A stretch of DNA of 63,394 nucleotides from Deinococcus sp. Arct2-2 (GCF_004801315.1 NZ_SSNW01000021.1:1-63394); one strand, 5' to 3'; numbered from the stretch's first letter, positions 34,770-43,811 are shown. Numbers and translations: made by a program. Notes: generated by a model not told the origin, from the letters alone.

Positions 34770-36478
34770 CGGGCCACCTCTAGTGGGGGTGCGGAGATAG
34801 GGTCAGAGACCGCAGGAGCAGCCGTAACCGCTTCCCCTGACAACCGTTTCAGGCGCTTCATCACGTCGTTCAGGCCGCGCCCGAAGTAGTCGTGCAGGGT
34901 CAGGTATTCGGCATACAGTTGGTTGTATACCGCGACGTTGCTGGGGTTGGGCGTGTACACGCCGCGCTGCACTTGGCCCATCTTCTCTGCCGCCGCCCCA
35001 ATATCGGGGTAGACCCCCGCTGCCACTGCTGCGTGCATGGCGCTGCCCAACGCTGGGCCTTGTTCCACGTCCAGCACGCTCAGGGGGCGGTTCGTCACGT
35101 CGGCGTAAATCTGCATCAGCATGCGGTTTTTCTTCAGCCCGCCTGCGATCACCAGTTCATGTACAGGGACGCCACTGGTCTCGAAGTTCTCGATGATGAC
35201 GCGTGTGCCGTAGGCAGTGGCTTCGATCAGGGCGCGGTACAGGTCGGGGGCGCGGGTGGCGAGCGTCAGGCCCACCACGACGCCGCTGAGGTTGGCATCC
35301 ACCAGCACGCTGCGGTTGCCGTTCCACCAGTCCAGCGCCATCAGGCCGTGCTCGCCGGGGCGTTGGCGGGCGGCTTCCCGTTCCAGCACAGCATGAATAG
35401 TCAGCTGCTCCCGCTCTGCCTGTGCGAAATACTCGGCAGGCACAGCGTTTTTCACCAGCCACGCGAAAATATCGCCTACTCCGCTTTGGCCTGCTTCGTA
35501 GCCGTAAGCGCCGGGCACGATGCCGCCGTCGACGACGCCGCACATGCCCGGAACTTCAGCCCGCTTTTCTGCGATCAGCACATGACAAGTGCTGGTGCCC
35601 ATAATTGCCACGAGTTGCCCCGGCCCAGTGACTCCTGCGGCGGGCGCGGTCACGTGGGCGTCTACATTCGCCACCGCAACGGCTGTGCCGGGCAAGAGGC
35701 CCGTCCACTGCGCGGCCTGCGTGGTCAGGCGTCCGGCCAGAGCGCCCAACGGACTGAGTTCGCGGCCCAGTTTTTCATCCACCACATTGGCGAACGCTGG
35801 ATTCAGCGCGGCGAAATAGTCGGTGGGAGGGTAGTTGCCGCCCTGCACCATCGCCTTGTATCCGGCGGTGCAGGCGTTGCGGGTTTCCACACCCGTCAGT
35901 TGCCACACCACCCAGTCGGCAGCCTCGATAAACCGTCCCGCGTGGGTGTACACGTCGGGGTCTTCTTCCAGAATTTGTAGAGCTTTGGCAAACAGCCACT
36001 CGCTGCTGATTTTGCCGCCGTAGCGGGCCAACCAAGGCTCGCCGCGTTCTTCGGCCAGCGCATTGATGCGGTCTGCTTGTGGCTGCGCGGCGTGATGTTT
36101 CCAGAGCTTGACCCAAGCGTGCGGGCGGCCCGCGTATTCGGGGAGGAAGCACAGCGGGGTGCCGTCATGCCAGGTTGGAAGTACCGTGCAGGCTGTGAAA
36201 TCTATTCCGATGCCCACAATCTGATCTGGCGCAATTCCGGAAGCGGCCAGTGCTGCGGGCACGGCTTGCTGAAGTACGTCCAGATAATCTTGCGGATGTT
36301 GCAGCGCCCATTCGCGGCCCAGTGGGGTGCCGTCGGGGAGGCGGCGATCCATGACCCCGTGCGCGTAGGGCGTGACCGCTTCGGCCAGTGCGAAGCCGTC
36401 GCTGGTGCGGATGACTACGGCCCGGCCAGATTCGGTGCCGTAGTCGATGCCGATGGTGTAGAGGGGAGGTGCGGCCAT
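34766..36478 (-). CDS. araB: L-ribulokinase
   Basis: This 570-residue FGGY kinase phosphorylates L-ribulose at O5. The ATP-binding start is TIGIDYGTESGRAVVIR, the FGGY domains include VGIGIDFTACTVLP and GLTLATRAPDLYRAL, and the C-terminal signature is LVIAGGLKKNRMLMQIYADV. ATG 36478 has AGGAG 7 nt upstream; an ATG at 36526 further up falls at the operator and is unlikely. An operator-like palindrome at 36514 precedes it, so araB may have its own regulated promoter in addition to read-through from the transporter genes. It overlaps araD. Confidence 0.92.
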   Translation of the reverse strand: MAAPPLYTIGIDYGTESGRAVVIRTSDGFALAEAVTPYAHGVMDRRLPDGTPLGREWALQHPQDYLDVLQQAVPAALAASGIAPDQIVGIGIDFTACTVLPTWHDGTPLCFLPEYAGRPHAWVKLWKHHAAQPQADRINALAEERGEPWLARYGGKISSEWLFAKALQILEEDPDVYTHAGRFIEAADWVVWQLTGVETRNACTAGYKAMVQGGNYPPTDYFAALNPAFANVVDEKLGRELSPLGALAGRLTTQAAQWTGLLPGTAVAVANVDAHVTAPAAGVTGPGQLVAIMGTSTCHVLIAEKRAEVPGMCGVVDGGIVPGAYGYEAGQSGVGDIFAWLVKNAVPAEYFAQAEREQLTIHAVLEREAARQRPGEHGLMALDWWNGNRSVLVDANLSGVVVGLTLATRAPDLYRALIEATAYGTRVIIENFETSGVPVHELVIAGGLKKNRMLMQIYADVTNRPLSVLDVEQGPALGSAMHAAVAAGVYPDIGAAAEKMGQVQRGVYTPNPSNVAVYNQLYAEYLTLHDYFGRGLNDVMKRLKRLSGEAVTAAPAVSDPISAPPLEVAR

Positions 36479-36513
36479 CACGGGACTCCTTGAGGGACAG
36501 AGAGGGAACAGGG

Positions 36514-36527
36514 TGTGAACGTTCACT
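36514..36527. promoter_or_regulatory. LacI-type operator upstream of araB
   Basis: TGTGAACGTTCACT contains the perfect 12-bp palindrome GTGAACGTTCAC. It lies in the 86-nt gap between the permease gene and araB. Confidence 0.72.
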
Positions 36528-36564
36528 GATGATTGGCGCGGCTTAGAGAATCACTGCTGCCGCT

Positions 36565-37455
36565 TCAGCCTTTGAGCCCTGCCGTCGCCATCACGCCTTC
36601 GGTTACGCGGCGCTGGAAGATGAGGTAGGCGAAGATGGTGGGCACGGCTGCTGTCACTGCCGTCGCCATCGTTTTGGCGTAGGCGACTCCGTAGGCCGAC
36701 TGAACCTGCGTGATGCCCACCGGAATGGTCAGCTTGGCGGTGTCGTTCATGACGATAAACGGCCATAAGAAGTTGTTCCAAGCGGCGATGAAGGTGACGA
36801 TAGCCAGCGAAAACGTGATGCTCCAGTTCAGGGGCAAGAAGATGCTGAACAGCACCCGCGCTTCACTGGCTCCGTCGATGCGGGCGGCGTCTCCGAGTTC
36901 GCTGGGGATTTGATCGAAAAACTGTTTGTAGATCACCACCGCGACTGGCGCGGCGAGTTGGGGCAAAATCAGCCCCATCACGTCGTTCACCAGTCCCAGC
37001 TTGTTCACCAGAATAAAGAGAGGAATCAGGCTGGCCTGAAACGGAATCATGAAGCCCGCCAGAATCAGCCAGTAGAGCCAGCGCCGCCCCCGAAAGTTGA
37101 TTTGTGACAGGGCGTAGGCGCACAGCATGGACAGCAGCAGCACCAGCACCGTAATGACCAACGAACTGACGACGCTGTTGAGGTACCAGCGCACCACCGG
37201 GCTGTTCTGAAAAATATAGGTGTAGGCGCTGAAATCTATGGTTTCGGGCCAGAGCTTGGGGGGCAAGGCCACCGTATCGTTTTCGGGCTTGAGGGAGGTG
37301 ATGAAGGCCCAGTACAGCGGAAAGACCCACGCCCCGGCCAGCAACACCGTGAGGAACGTGACCACCGCACCCGGCAACCGCGACAGGCGGCGGCGCAGGG
37401 TGAGGGGCGGACGGGTGGCGGCCACCGCCGGGGCAAGGGGAGGGCTGCTGGTCAT
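36565..37455 (-). CDS. Sugar ABC transporter permease (AraQ/MalG type)
   Basis: This 296-residue inner-membrane protein has six hydrophobic segments and the MalG-type permease signature, including the EAA loop DAARIDGASEARVLFSIFLP that contacts the ATPase. The N-terminal tail (about 1-25) is cytoplasmic and rich in Arg and Pro. It overlaps the upstream permease stop (ATGA). With that permease and the binding protein it should form the importer for arabinose or arabino-oligosaccharides. No ATPase gene is in the cluster. It ends 87 nt before araB. Confidence 0.85.
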   Translation of the reverse strand: MTSSPPLAPAVAATRPPLTLRRRLSRLPGAVVTFLTVLLAGAWVFPLYWAFITSLKPENDTVALPPKLWPETIDFSAYTYIFQNSPVVRWYLNSVVSSLVITVLVLLLSMLCAYALSQINFRGRRWLYWLILAGFMIPFQASLIPLFILVNKLGLVNDVMGLILPQLAAPVAVVIYKQFFDQIPSELGDAARIDGASEARVLFSIFLPLNWSITFSLAIVTFIAAWNNFLWPFIVMNDTAKLTIPVGITQVQSAYGVAYAKTMATAVTAAVPTIFAYLIFQRRVTEGVMATAGLKG

Positions 37456-38369
37456 GAGCGTTCACCTCGGTTGAGTAGGCGGAACTGGATGGCCGACACC
37501 AGCAAGATCACGGCCATCAGCACAACGCCGATGGTGGAGGAATAGCCCCCGTGCTGTTGCTGAAAGCCTTCGCGGTAAGCGTAGAGCAGCAGCACCAACG
37601 TTTTATCGAAGGGGCCGCCCTGTGTCAGCAGATAAATCTGATCAAAAATCTTGAATTGGGCGATCAGTTGCAGCAGCAAAATCAGGCTGGTGACGGGCCA
37701 CAGGTTGGGCCACGTAATAGACCAGAACAGCCGCCAGCCCGCCGCGCCGTCCAGCGCCGCCGCCTCGTAAATTTCGGGCGAAATGTTCCGCAGACCGGCA
37801 ATAAAAAGCAGGATGTTAAATCCAACCGTCCACCAGATCGTGACGAACGCCACCGAGGGCAGCGCCCACACCGGGTCTTGAAACCAAGTGACGGTGCTGC
37901 CCGTGAGGAAATTGAACAGGCCGAAGTTGGAATCCAGCACCCAGTTCCAGACATTCGTGACGACGCTGACGGGCAGCACATACGGTAAGAAAAAGGCCGC
38001 CAGCACCAGATTCTTTAGCCGGTTCAGCCGCAAAATCAGCAGCGCCAGCCCCAGCCCGATCAGGGTATTGGGCACCGCCGTCAGCAGAATAAACAGCAGG
38101 GTGTTAAGCAGCGCCGTCCAGAAAGTGGGTTCTCCAAAGAGCCGGGTGTAATTTTGCACGCCCACGTAAGCACCGTTGCCCGACAGGTCGGCGTTGGTAA
38201 AACTGAGTTGCAGCACGCGCAGGGTGGGATAGATCAAAAACAACAAGTACAGCGCCACGAAGGGCAGCACCAACAGCGCCGCCGTCAGATATTTCTGACG
38301 AACTTGGCTGGCGCGGCCCGGCGGGGGAGGTACAGGGGCGGCGGGTGGGCGAGCAGGAGGACTGATCAT
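37452..38369 (-). CDS. Sugar ABC transporter permease (AraP/MalF type)
   Basis: This 305-residue inner-membrane protein has six predicted helices and the MalF/AraP-type EAA loop YEAAALDGAAGWRLFWSITW. The N-terminal ~25 residues are Pro/Ala rich. It is the first permease after the binding-protein gene, separated by 153 nt containing a GC-rich stem-loop, and it overlaps the second permease gene. The heterodimer of the two would form the channel. Confidence 0.85.
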   Translation of the reverse strand: MISPPARPPAAPVPPPPGRASQVRQKYLTAALLVLPFVALYLLFLIYPTLRVLQLSFTNADLSGNGAYVGVQNYTRLFGEPTFWTALLNTLLFILLTAVPNTLIGLGLALLILRLNRLKNLVLAAFFLPYVLPVSVVTNVWNWVLDSNFGLFNFLTGSTVTWFQDPVWALPSVAFVTIWWTVGFNILLFIAGLRNISPEIYEAAALDGAAGWRLFWSITWPNLWPVTSLILLLQLIAQFKIFDQIYLLTQGGPFDKTLVLLLYAYREGFQQQHGGYSSTIGVVLMAVILLVSAIQFRLLNRGERS

Positions 38370-38425
38370 AGGCGCTCAACCTCTTCTGAAACTGGTCTGT
38401 GGTTTGGTGGGAAGGGGAGAGGGAA

Positions 38426-38464
38426 CACCACGCCCCGCCGTGCAGAGGCAGGCGGGGCGGTGGG
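38426..38464 (-). other. GC-rich stem-loop between binding-protein and permease genes
   Basis: CACCACGCCCCGCC (38426-38439) and GGCGGGGCGGTGGG (38451-38464) pair at 12 of 14 positions around an 11-nt loop. There is no T-run. Such intercistronic hairpins in sugar ABC operons often protect or limit the transcript so the binding protein is made in excess. This role is inferred from place and structure. Confidence 0.55.
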
Positions 38465-38522
38465 CCGTTCTCCTCAGGTTTTAGTCGAAGATTCCTAATC
38501 AGGAATTCCTCAACTGGCCCGC

Positions 38523-39818
38523 TTACTTCACGAAGCTTTGCAGGGCCGTTTTCAGTTTGGCGATGCCCTGATCGGCAGTGGCTTGCCCCAGCAACACGGG
38601 CGTAAAGTTCACGCCGATGGCGTCGTACACGGGGCCACCCACGCCGAAGATCGGAGCGGTGGGTTCCAACCGGGCGTCTTTGGCCGAGGTCGCGGAGTAC
38701 TGGGTATTGGGCTGCATACCCTTATACGCGGCGCTGGCCTGCGTGGGCAAGTAGGCCGGAATATGGCCGCCGCCCGCCCAAGTGTTGCCGCCCTGCTTGT
38801 TCACGTAGCCGATAAAGGTCATGACGGCCTTCAGCTTTTCGGGGCTGAGGGGAGTCTTGGCGTTGCTGGGAATCGCCAGCATATGCGAGTCGGCCCAAGT
38901 GCTGCCATTGTTGCCGTACAGCGCGGGGAAGCTCATGATGCCGTAGTCGAACTTCAGTTGGCTCTTGGCTTTGGCGTCTACCATCGTGGGCACTTCCCAG
39001 TTGCCGTTGAGCATCATGGCGGCGCGGCCTGCCGTAAAGAGTGCCACGCCCGCCGGGTAGGTCACGTTTTTGGTAATCAGGCCCGCCTTGCTCCAATCGG
39101 CCATGATTTGCAGTGCGGCGCGGCCTTTGGTGTCTAGGTCGGTCAGAGACAGTTTGCCGTCTTTGACCAAGCTGCCGCCCTGCTGCAAAAACAGGCTGTA
39201 CCACAGCCGCCACACTGAGGCCGAATCCTGATTGCTGCTGAGGGCAATGGGCGTCACGCCCGTTTTGGTCTTGATGGCTTGCAGCGTCTTGGTGAGGTCG
39301 GCCACGCTCTTCATCGGCATCAATTTGCCGTCTGCACCCAGCACGCCCGCTTTTTTCAGCACGTCTTTGTTGTAGTACACCACGAAGGTGTGGGTATCGA
39401 GGGGAATGCCGAACAGACCGTTGGTTCCGGCATTCTTGGCATCGGTGGTCAGGGTCGCCACCAGATTCGACTGGAAGTCGCTGGACTTCAGGCCGCCCAG
39501 CGCCAAATCTGCCGTACTGAAGGCCCGCAAATCTTTTCTCTGAAGTCCAGCGGGTGTGGCCGAGAGGTGATAGGTCATCACGTCGGGCGTCTGGCCGGAA
39601 ATCACGGCGGTATGCACCTTAGTATAAAAGGGGTTACCCCACGTCTGGGTGGTGCGCTCTACCTTGATGGCCGTCTGGGACGCGTTGAATTGATCGACGA
39701 TCTGCTTCATGCGTGCGCCGTCGCCGCCGCCGAAGAAGTCCCAAAAGACCACAGTGGTCTGGGCGTGGGCTGCGCTGGTAAGGGCCAAACCGAGGGCGAG
39801 CAGTGGGGATAGACGCAT
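38523..39818 (-). CDS. Sugar ABC transporter substrate-binding protein (AraN type)
   Basis: This 431-residue extracellular solute-binding protein (family 1) starts with a signal peptide (MRLSPLLALGLALTSAAHA). Binding-protein marks are VVFWDFFGGGDGARMKQIVD, VEKAT-like VERTTQTWGNPFYTK, GIPLDTHTFVVYYNKDVLKKAGV and AAMMLNGNWEVPTM. It should capture arabinose or arabino-oligosaccharides. ATG 39818 has GGAGG upstream; the 34 extra codons of the open frame have no signal-peptide character. An operator palindrome lies about 120 nt upstream at 39936, and the two permease genes follow. Confidence 0.87.
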   Translation of the reverse strand: MRLSPLLALGLALTSAAHAQTTVVFWDFFGGGDGARMKQIVDQFNASQTAIKVERTTQTWGNPFYTKVHTAVISGQTPDVMTYHLSATPAGLQRKDLRAFSTADLALGGLKSSDFQSNLVATLTTDAKNAGTNGLFGIPLDTHTFVVYYNKDVLKKAGVLGADGKLMPMKSVADLTKTLQAIKTKTGVTPIALSSNQDSASVWRLWYSLFLQQGGSLVKDGKLSLTDLDTKGRAALQIMADWSKAGLITKNVTYPAGVALFTAGRAAMMLNGNWEVPTMVDAKAKSQLKFDYGIMSFPALYGNNGSTWADSHMLAIPSNAKTPLSPEKLKAVMTFIGYVNKQGGNTWAGGGHIPAYLPTQASAAYKGMQPNTQYSATSAKDARLEPTAPIFGVGGPVYDAIGVNFTPVLLGQATADQGIAKLKTALQSFVK

Positions 39819-39935
39819 ATAACTTTCCTCCAGAAGGGGGTGTGCCGTACAAGGCACGCAGGATGAGAGCGAAGCCGCACCGCAGCGGCCAGAACGTCGC
39901 GGCCAGAACAGCGTATCCAACGGCGTATTTAACTT

Positions 39936-39949
39936 TGTGAACGATCACA
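39936..39949. promoter_or_regulatory. LacI-type operator upstream of the transporter operon
   Basis: TGTGAACGATCACA is a palindrome with one central asymmetric pair. It lies between the GH51 gene and the binding-protein gene, near AT-rich TTAAAT that may be the -10 region on the minus strand. Confidence 0.72.
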
Positions 39950-40007
39950 TCTTACGGACAGCCGGTGCGGGATGTCAAGCCCCATGCCGCACCTTCGCCG
40001 CGTGCCG

Positions 40008-41585
40008 CTAAGGCTGAGGGTGCTGAGACAGCAGGGTCGTAAAGGAGAGCGGCGGCAGCAGCAAGGTGGCCTGCGAGCCGTGCACCACGGGTGCAGAGAT
40101 AGGCTGAGCGGTCACGGCGTCGGGTGCCTCGAAGGAGTTGCCGGCCATCGGATCAACGTCGCTCATTTGCCATGCCTGCGTGATGGCCTGCGGTGCGCCG
40201 TTTTCCCACGTCACGGTCACTTGGAGCGGCTGGGTTTGAGAGCGGTTCACCAAAAAGGTCGCGCCCTGTCCGGTCGTTTCATCGAAGCTGGCCGATACGT
40301 CCAACTGGGAAACGCCGCCATACCGCTTGGTGTCGTGCATGGGCGCACGCACCAGCGCGGCAAGGGCGTGCCCAGCGGCATGGTTGCTGAACAAGGTCAG
40401 CGGATAAAAGATCGTTTGGCGGAACATAGCGTCCCGGCGCGTCATGATCGGCGCGATCACGTTCACGATTTGGGCGATGCAGGCGATCTTGACCACATCG
40501 GCTTTGTTGAGGAAGGTATTGAGCCACGTCGCCACCACCAGCGCGTCTTCGAGGTTGTACTCCTCCTCCAAAATGTGCGGCGCTTCGCTCCAGTCGCCGT
40601 CGCCGCCTTTGGCGCGGTACCACACGTTCCATTCGTCCCAGCACAGGTGCACGTCACGCTTGGAGCGGTTTTTGGCCTTCGCCACCCGGATCGCGGCGGC
40701 CAGCGTATCGGCATGTTCGGCAAAATGGATACTGCTGGCAAGGTAGGAATCGGTATCCAGCGGCAGACGCTCGGTATTGGAGATGGTGGGATATGGGTTG
40801 GCCGCGTAGTGGTGCATGGAAAAATAGTCGATCTGGTCGTAGGCGTGATTCAGCACGGTCATGTCCCAATCCGGGTAGCCGGGCATAGACGTGGCCGACG
40901 AACCGCAGGCGATGGTTTTGATGCTGGGATCCATCCAGCGCATGAGTTTGGCGGCCTGCACCGCTTTTTCAGCGTAGGTGGCGGCGTCCATCTGCCCGAT
41001 CTGCCAAGGGCCGTCCATCTCGTTGCCGAGGCACCAGTATTTGACGCCGTAGGGGTCTTGCTGCCCGTTGGCCGCCCGCAGGTCGCTGTACAGCGTGCCA
41101 GTGGGCAGATTCATGTATTCCACAAGGTCAGCGGCGTCCTGAATGCTGCCCGTGCCCAAGTTCACCGCCCACATGGGTTCGGTACCCAGTTCGCGGGCAA
41201 ATTCCATAAATTCGTGCGGCCCGAACTGGTTGGTCTCTATGGAGCGCCACGCCAGCGCACGGCGGCGGGGGCGGTTTGCTTTGGGGCCAATTCCGTCTGT
41301 CCAGCGGTAGCCCGACACGAAGTTGCCGCCCGGATAGCGCATGATTCGGTAGTTGGTTTCGCGCAGGGCGGCCAATACGTCGAGGCGCAGGCCGCGTTCA
41401 TCGGACAGCGGCGATTCGGGATCGTAAATGCCTTCATAGATGCAGCGCCCCATATGCTCGGCAAATCCGCCAAAAATCAGGGGTGAGATTTCTCCGATGG
41501 TGCGCCCGGTATGCAGGGCGACGCTGGCCTGCGCGGGAGTGGCTGGAGTGGGAGTGGCCTGTGAGCCGGACTGAACTTGGGTCAA
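40008..41585 (-). CDS. abfA: GH51 alpha-L-arabinofuranosidase
   Basis: This 525-residue enzyme removes terminal L-arabinofuranosyl groups from arabino-oligosaccharides. The catalytic acid/base Glu is in YWCLGNEMDGPW and the nucleophile Glu in CWDEWNVWY. The remaining (beta/alpha)8 barrel and C-terminal beta domain are full-length. No signal peptide is seen, so it should act in the cytoplasm on imported oligosaccharides. The start is probably TTG at 41585 (LTQVQSGSQA), with AAAGGA-like bases upstream; no ATG fits. The frame is open to 41723, but the promoter and operator at 41715-41742 exclude that. It ends 189 nt before the binding-protein gene. Confidence 0.88.
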   Translation of the reverse strand: MTQVQSGSQATPTPATPAQASVALHTGRTIGEISPLIFGGFAEHMGRCIYEGIYDPESPLSDERGLRLDVLAALRETNYRIMRYPGGNFVSGYRWTDGIGPKANRPRRRALAWRSIETNQFGPHEFMEFARELGTEPMWAVNLGTGSIQDAADLVEYMNLPTGTLYSDLRAANGQQDPYGVKYWCLGNEMDGPWQIGQMDAATYAEKAVQAAKLMRWMDPSIKTIACGSSATSMPGYPDWDMTVLNHAYDQIDYFSMHHYAANPYPTISNTERLPLDTDSYLASSIHFAEHADTLAAAIRVAKAKNRSKRDVHLCWDEWNVWYRAKGGDGDWSEAPHILEEEYNLEDALVVATWLNTFLNKADVVKIACIAQIVNVIAPIMTRRDAMFRQTIFYPLTLFSNHAAGHALAALVRAPMHDTKRYGGVSQLDVSASFDETTGQGATFLVNRSQTQPLQVTVTWENGAPQAITQAWQMSDVDPMAGNSFEAPDAVTAQPISAPVVHGSQATLLLPPLSFTTLLSQHPQP

Positions 41586-41714
41586 GAGGATCGAATCCTT
41601 TCCGGGCCGTACAAGAGCGGGTTCCCGGCATGAGGGCACTGTGCCTGCATACGGGCAGGACAGAGAAGAACACCCGCCCCACAGTGGGCGGAGAGAGCAG
41701 CAACAGACCCCTTC

Positions 41715-41742
41715 AGCATACATTGTGATCGTTCACAGTCAA
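41715..41742 (-). promoter_or_regulatory. GH51 promoter with operator in the spacer
   Basis: On the minus strand TTGACT (41742-41737) and TATGCT (41720-41715) are 16 bp apart. Between them lies the palindrome TGTGAACGATCACA (41737-41724), so a bound repressor would block RNA polymerase directly. Confidence 0.75.
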
Positions 41743-41971
41743 GAGGGGCCGCACGAGAGCTGCTGCGGGATGGGGCGTCCGTGTGTCCCTCTGGTGTGCA
41801 ACCCGGTGAGACTGTGCCCAACCCTGTGCTTGTGTGCGTGCTGCCGCCACCAATTCCCAAGCTGTCAAGAGTGCGGAGGCGGAGGCTTCTGCACCGTCTG
41901 CTTGGCCCGCCGCCGTACACTATGAGCATCACCCATTGGCCCGCTTCCGTCCCGTACCGGAGAATCCATGT

Positions 41972-42481
41972 ATGCCTGACCTGACCTTGCCACTCGAAAC
42001 GTTCCGCCGCAATGCCCGTGTCAATGCCGTCCTGCTAGCCGCCCTGACCCCCGCCGACTACGAGTTCAGCGATGGCCGGGGCGGCTGGACGGTCGCAAAG
42101 CATTTGACCCATATGGCTGGATTCCGCGCCGATTGGCTCTCCAATATTTCTCCGGCGCATGTGGAACCGCTCTTTGTGTTGGTAGACGGCAAGTATGTGT
42201 GGCGCTGGGAAGGCCGCGCTCCCGCCGAACTGCGCGAGGCCTTCACGGTCAGTGACGAGGCGGCGTTGCAGGCCGTACACAACGCCATCCAGAACAACCA
42301 GCCTTTTGCAGACCCTTGGAACGAGGGCACGTATCAGTCGAATCCGGTGCATTTTTTGATGCATACGGTGGTTCACGACAGCCACCACCGGGGCCAAATC
42401 ATGAGCGTGCTGCGCTTGGGAGGCCATTCCCCAGAACAGATGGACGCTTTAGAAAACCATTGGGCCATCTGGCGCGAATAG
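41972..42481 (+). CDS. DinB family protein
   Basis: This 169-residue protein is a DinB-type four-helix bundle. The three metal-binding His are in WTVAKHLTHMAGF (first), and HFLMHTVVHDSHHRGQI (second and third). Such proteins are expanded in Deinococcus and include DNA-damage-induced members and thiol-dependent transferases; the role here is not known. ATG 41972 is preferred over upstream in-frame starts because homology begins there. The 5' region (41760-41970) has no recognisable gene. It is divergent from GH51 and stands alone. Confidence 0.8.
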   Translation: MPDLTLPLETFRRNARVNAVLLAALTPADYEFSDGRGGWTVAKHLTHMAGFRADWLSNISPAHVEPLFVLVDGKYVWRWEGRAPAELREAFTVSDEAALQAVHNAIQNNQPFADPWNEGTYQSNPVHFLMHTVVHDSHHRGQIMSVLRLGGHSPEQMDALENHWAIWRE

Positions 42482-42910
42482 AGCGGCTTTGCACGGAACC
42501 CAAGTGTTTGTATCATCAATGGTTCGGACGGTTTTTGGTTCCAAAACACGGATCATGTAAAAATGTTGTCTGGGACGCCTTGCCTGTTCCCCCCTCTGCT
42601 TTGCAGCTCTGCGAGGCCCAATCTCCCCCGCAAGGGTAGAGGAGCCAAAACACTGCGTTTGTCGCCAGCGCTACCAGGACTTGGGCAACTGGCCGAACCA
42701 TTGCTCGTACGGACTTGAATTGTGTCCTTGACATAGAGTAGGGACGCCGCTCGCACGCCCCCTCACCCCGCTGCTGACGCAGTGTCCCCTTTACTCGTGG
42801 GAGAGGGGAGAAAACATATCCGAGAAGCTTTCTAGTCCCGTATGAGGTAGGTTTTTATTCCGTTTGTTCGCGCCCCTCTTGGCTCTGGCTGTTGAGGAAG
42901 GCCACAGTCG
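42482..42910. other. Intergenic with dispersed-repeat-like sequence
   Basis: No supported gene. The stretch 42739-42819 (GGGACGCCGCTCGCACGCCC and following, ending in GGGAGAGGGGAGAAAACA) resembles 56746-56828, and may be a second low-copy repeat family. The sequence CTCCCCCGCAAGGGTAGAGG near 42626 is of similar style. Confidence 0.4.
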
Positions 42911-42956
42911 AAAACGCTTGAAACGCCGTGTTGATCGCGGCGTTTCAAGCGTTTTT
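42911..42956. terminator. Strong rho-independent terminator
   Basis: AAAACGCTTGAAACGCCG pairs perfectly (18 bp) with CGGCGTTTCAAGCGTTTT around a 9-nt loop. It is flanked by TTTTT on the plus side and TTTT on the minus side. It can end transcription in both directions and serves the MHYT gene that stops at 43026. Confidence 0.85.
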
Positions 42957-43025
42957 ACACTTGTATAAGGGCTAAAGTTTATTCCGCCCCATCACTTTCC
43001 AGTGAAGACTTACAAAACGGTTTGA

Positions 43026-43811
43026 TCAGTCGCCGCTTCTGCCCACAACTGGCCTGTTGTCTTGGCCTGTGATGATGTAGACCAACGCCAGTCCCAGCAC
43101 CAAAAACGTGGCAAACAAGATCAGGATGCTGAGGACGGTGGTGTCGGTGGCAAACAAGTTGGTCTGCAAAGTGGCAGACGCCGCGCTGAACTTGATGGCC
43201 GCCATGCCAGTGTAGTGCATACCCACGATGGCCGCGCCCATGACCAAACCTGCTCCAATTTTTAGCCTCAACAGCGTTCCACGGGCCATTTGGAGGGCAC
43301 GCTTGGTGTTCACCTGTGCGAACAAGAACAAGGCGATAGTAGCTGCCGCAATTGCGATGATGACCGAGAGAATGAACGGCACAGCAAGGTACGTGGTCGG
43401 TGCGCCCGTTTGCAGGGCCATCATTCCGGTGTAGTGCATGACGCTGATGCCGAAACCTGCCACCACGCCTCCCGCCAGAAAGCGTCCCAGATTGGGCGTA
43501 CCGCCGTTGACGATAAAGAGCGCCGCCGTTACGAACCCAACCGCAGCCAAGCCAGATGCCACCGTTGTCACGAGGTTGTACTGAACCAGTGCATCCAGAT
43601 CGAAGGCCAACATGCCGACGAAATGCATGGCCCAGATGCCGTAGCCGAGCAGCGCTCCTTGGGCCAGCAGGCGGCGTTTGCGGCCCGCTTGGTCGGTGCC
43701 CATGCGGCTGGCCAGTTCCAGTGAAATATAGGCGGCGAACGCGGCAATAACGTAGGAGAGGGCGACGTACCCCCAGTTCCAAGTGTGGGCGAGATGTTGC
43801 GTGTGATCCAT
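43026..43811 (-). CDS. Stand-alone MHYT-domain membrane protein
   Basis: This 261-residue integral membrane protein has about seven helices and three MHYT-type motifs: IWAMHFVGMLAF, ISVMHYTGMMAL and VGMHYTGMAAI. MHYT domains are thought to bind copper and sense O2, CO or NO, and are usually fused to GGDEF/EAL or kinase domains. Here no output domain follows; the protein ends after the last helix with a short polar tail. It might signal through a partner such as the GGDEF-EAL protein elsewhere in the window, but no link is shown. ATG 43811 has GGAG upstream. A strong terminator follows. Confidence 0.85.
   Translation of the reverse strand: MDHTQHLAHTWNWGYVALSYVIAAFAAYISLELASRMGTDQAGRKRRLLAQGALLGYGIWAMHFVGMLAFDLDALVQYNLVTTVASGLAAVGFVTAALFIVNGGTPNLGRFLAGGVVAGFGISVMHYTGMMALQTGAPTTYLAVPFILSVIIAIAAATIALFLFAQVNTKRALQMARGTLLRLKIGAGLVMGAAIVGMHYTGMAAIKFSAASATLQTNLFATDTTVLSILILFATFLVLGLALVYIITGQDNRPVVGRSGD

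Noticed and set aside
39972..41486. 504-codon plus-strand ORF
   Set aside because: It is the antisense of the GH51 arabinofuranosidase, whose motifs are clear; the plus-strand peptide is rich in His, Arg and Gly as expected of a shadow frame.
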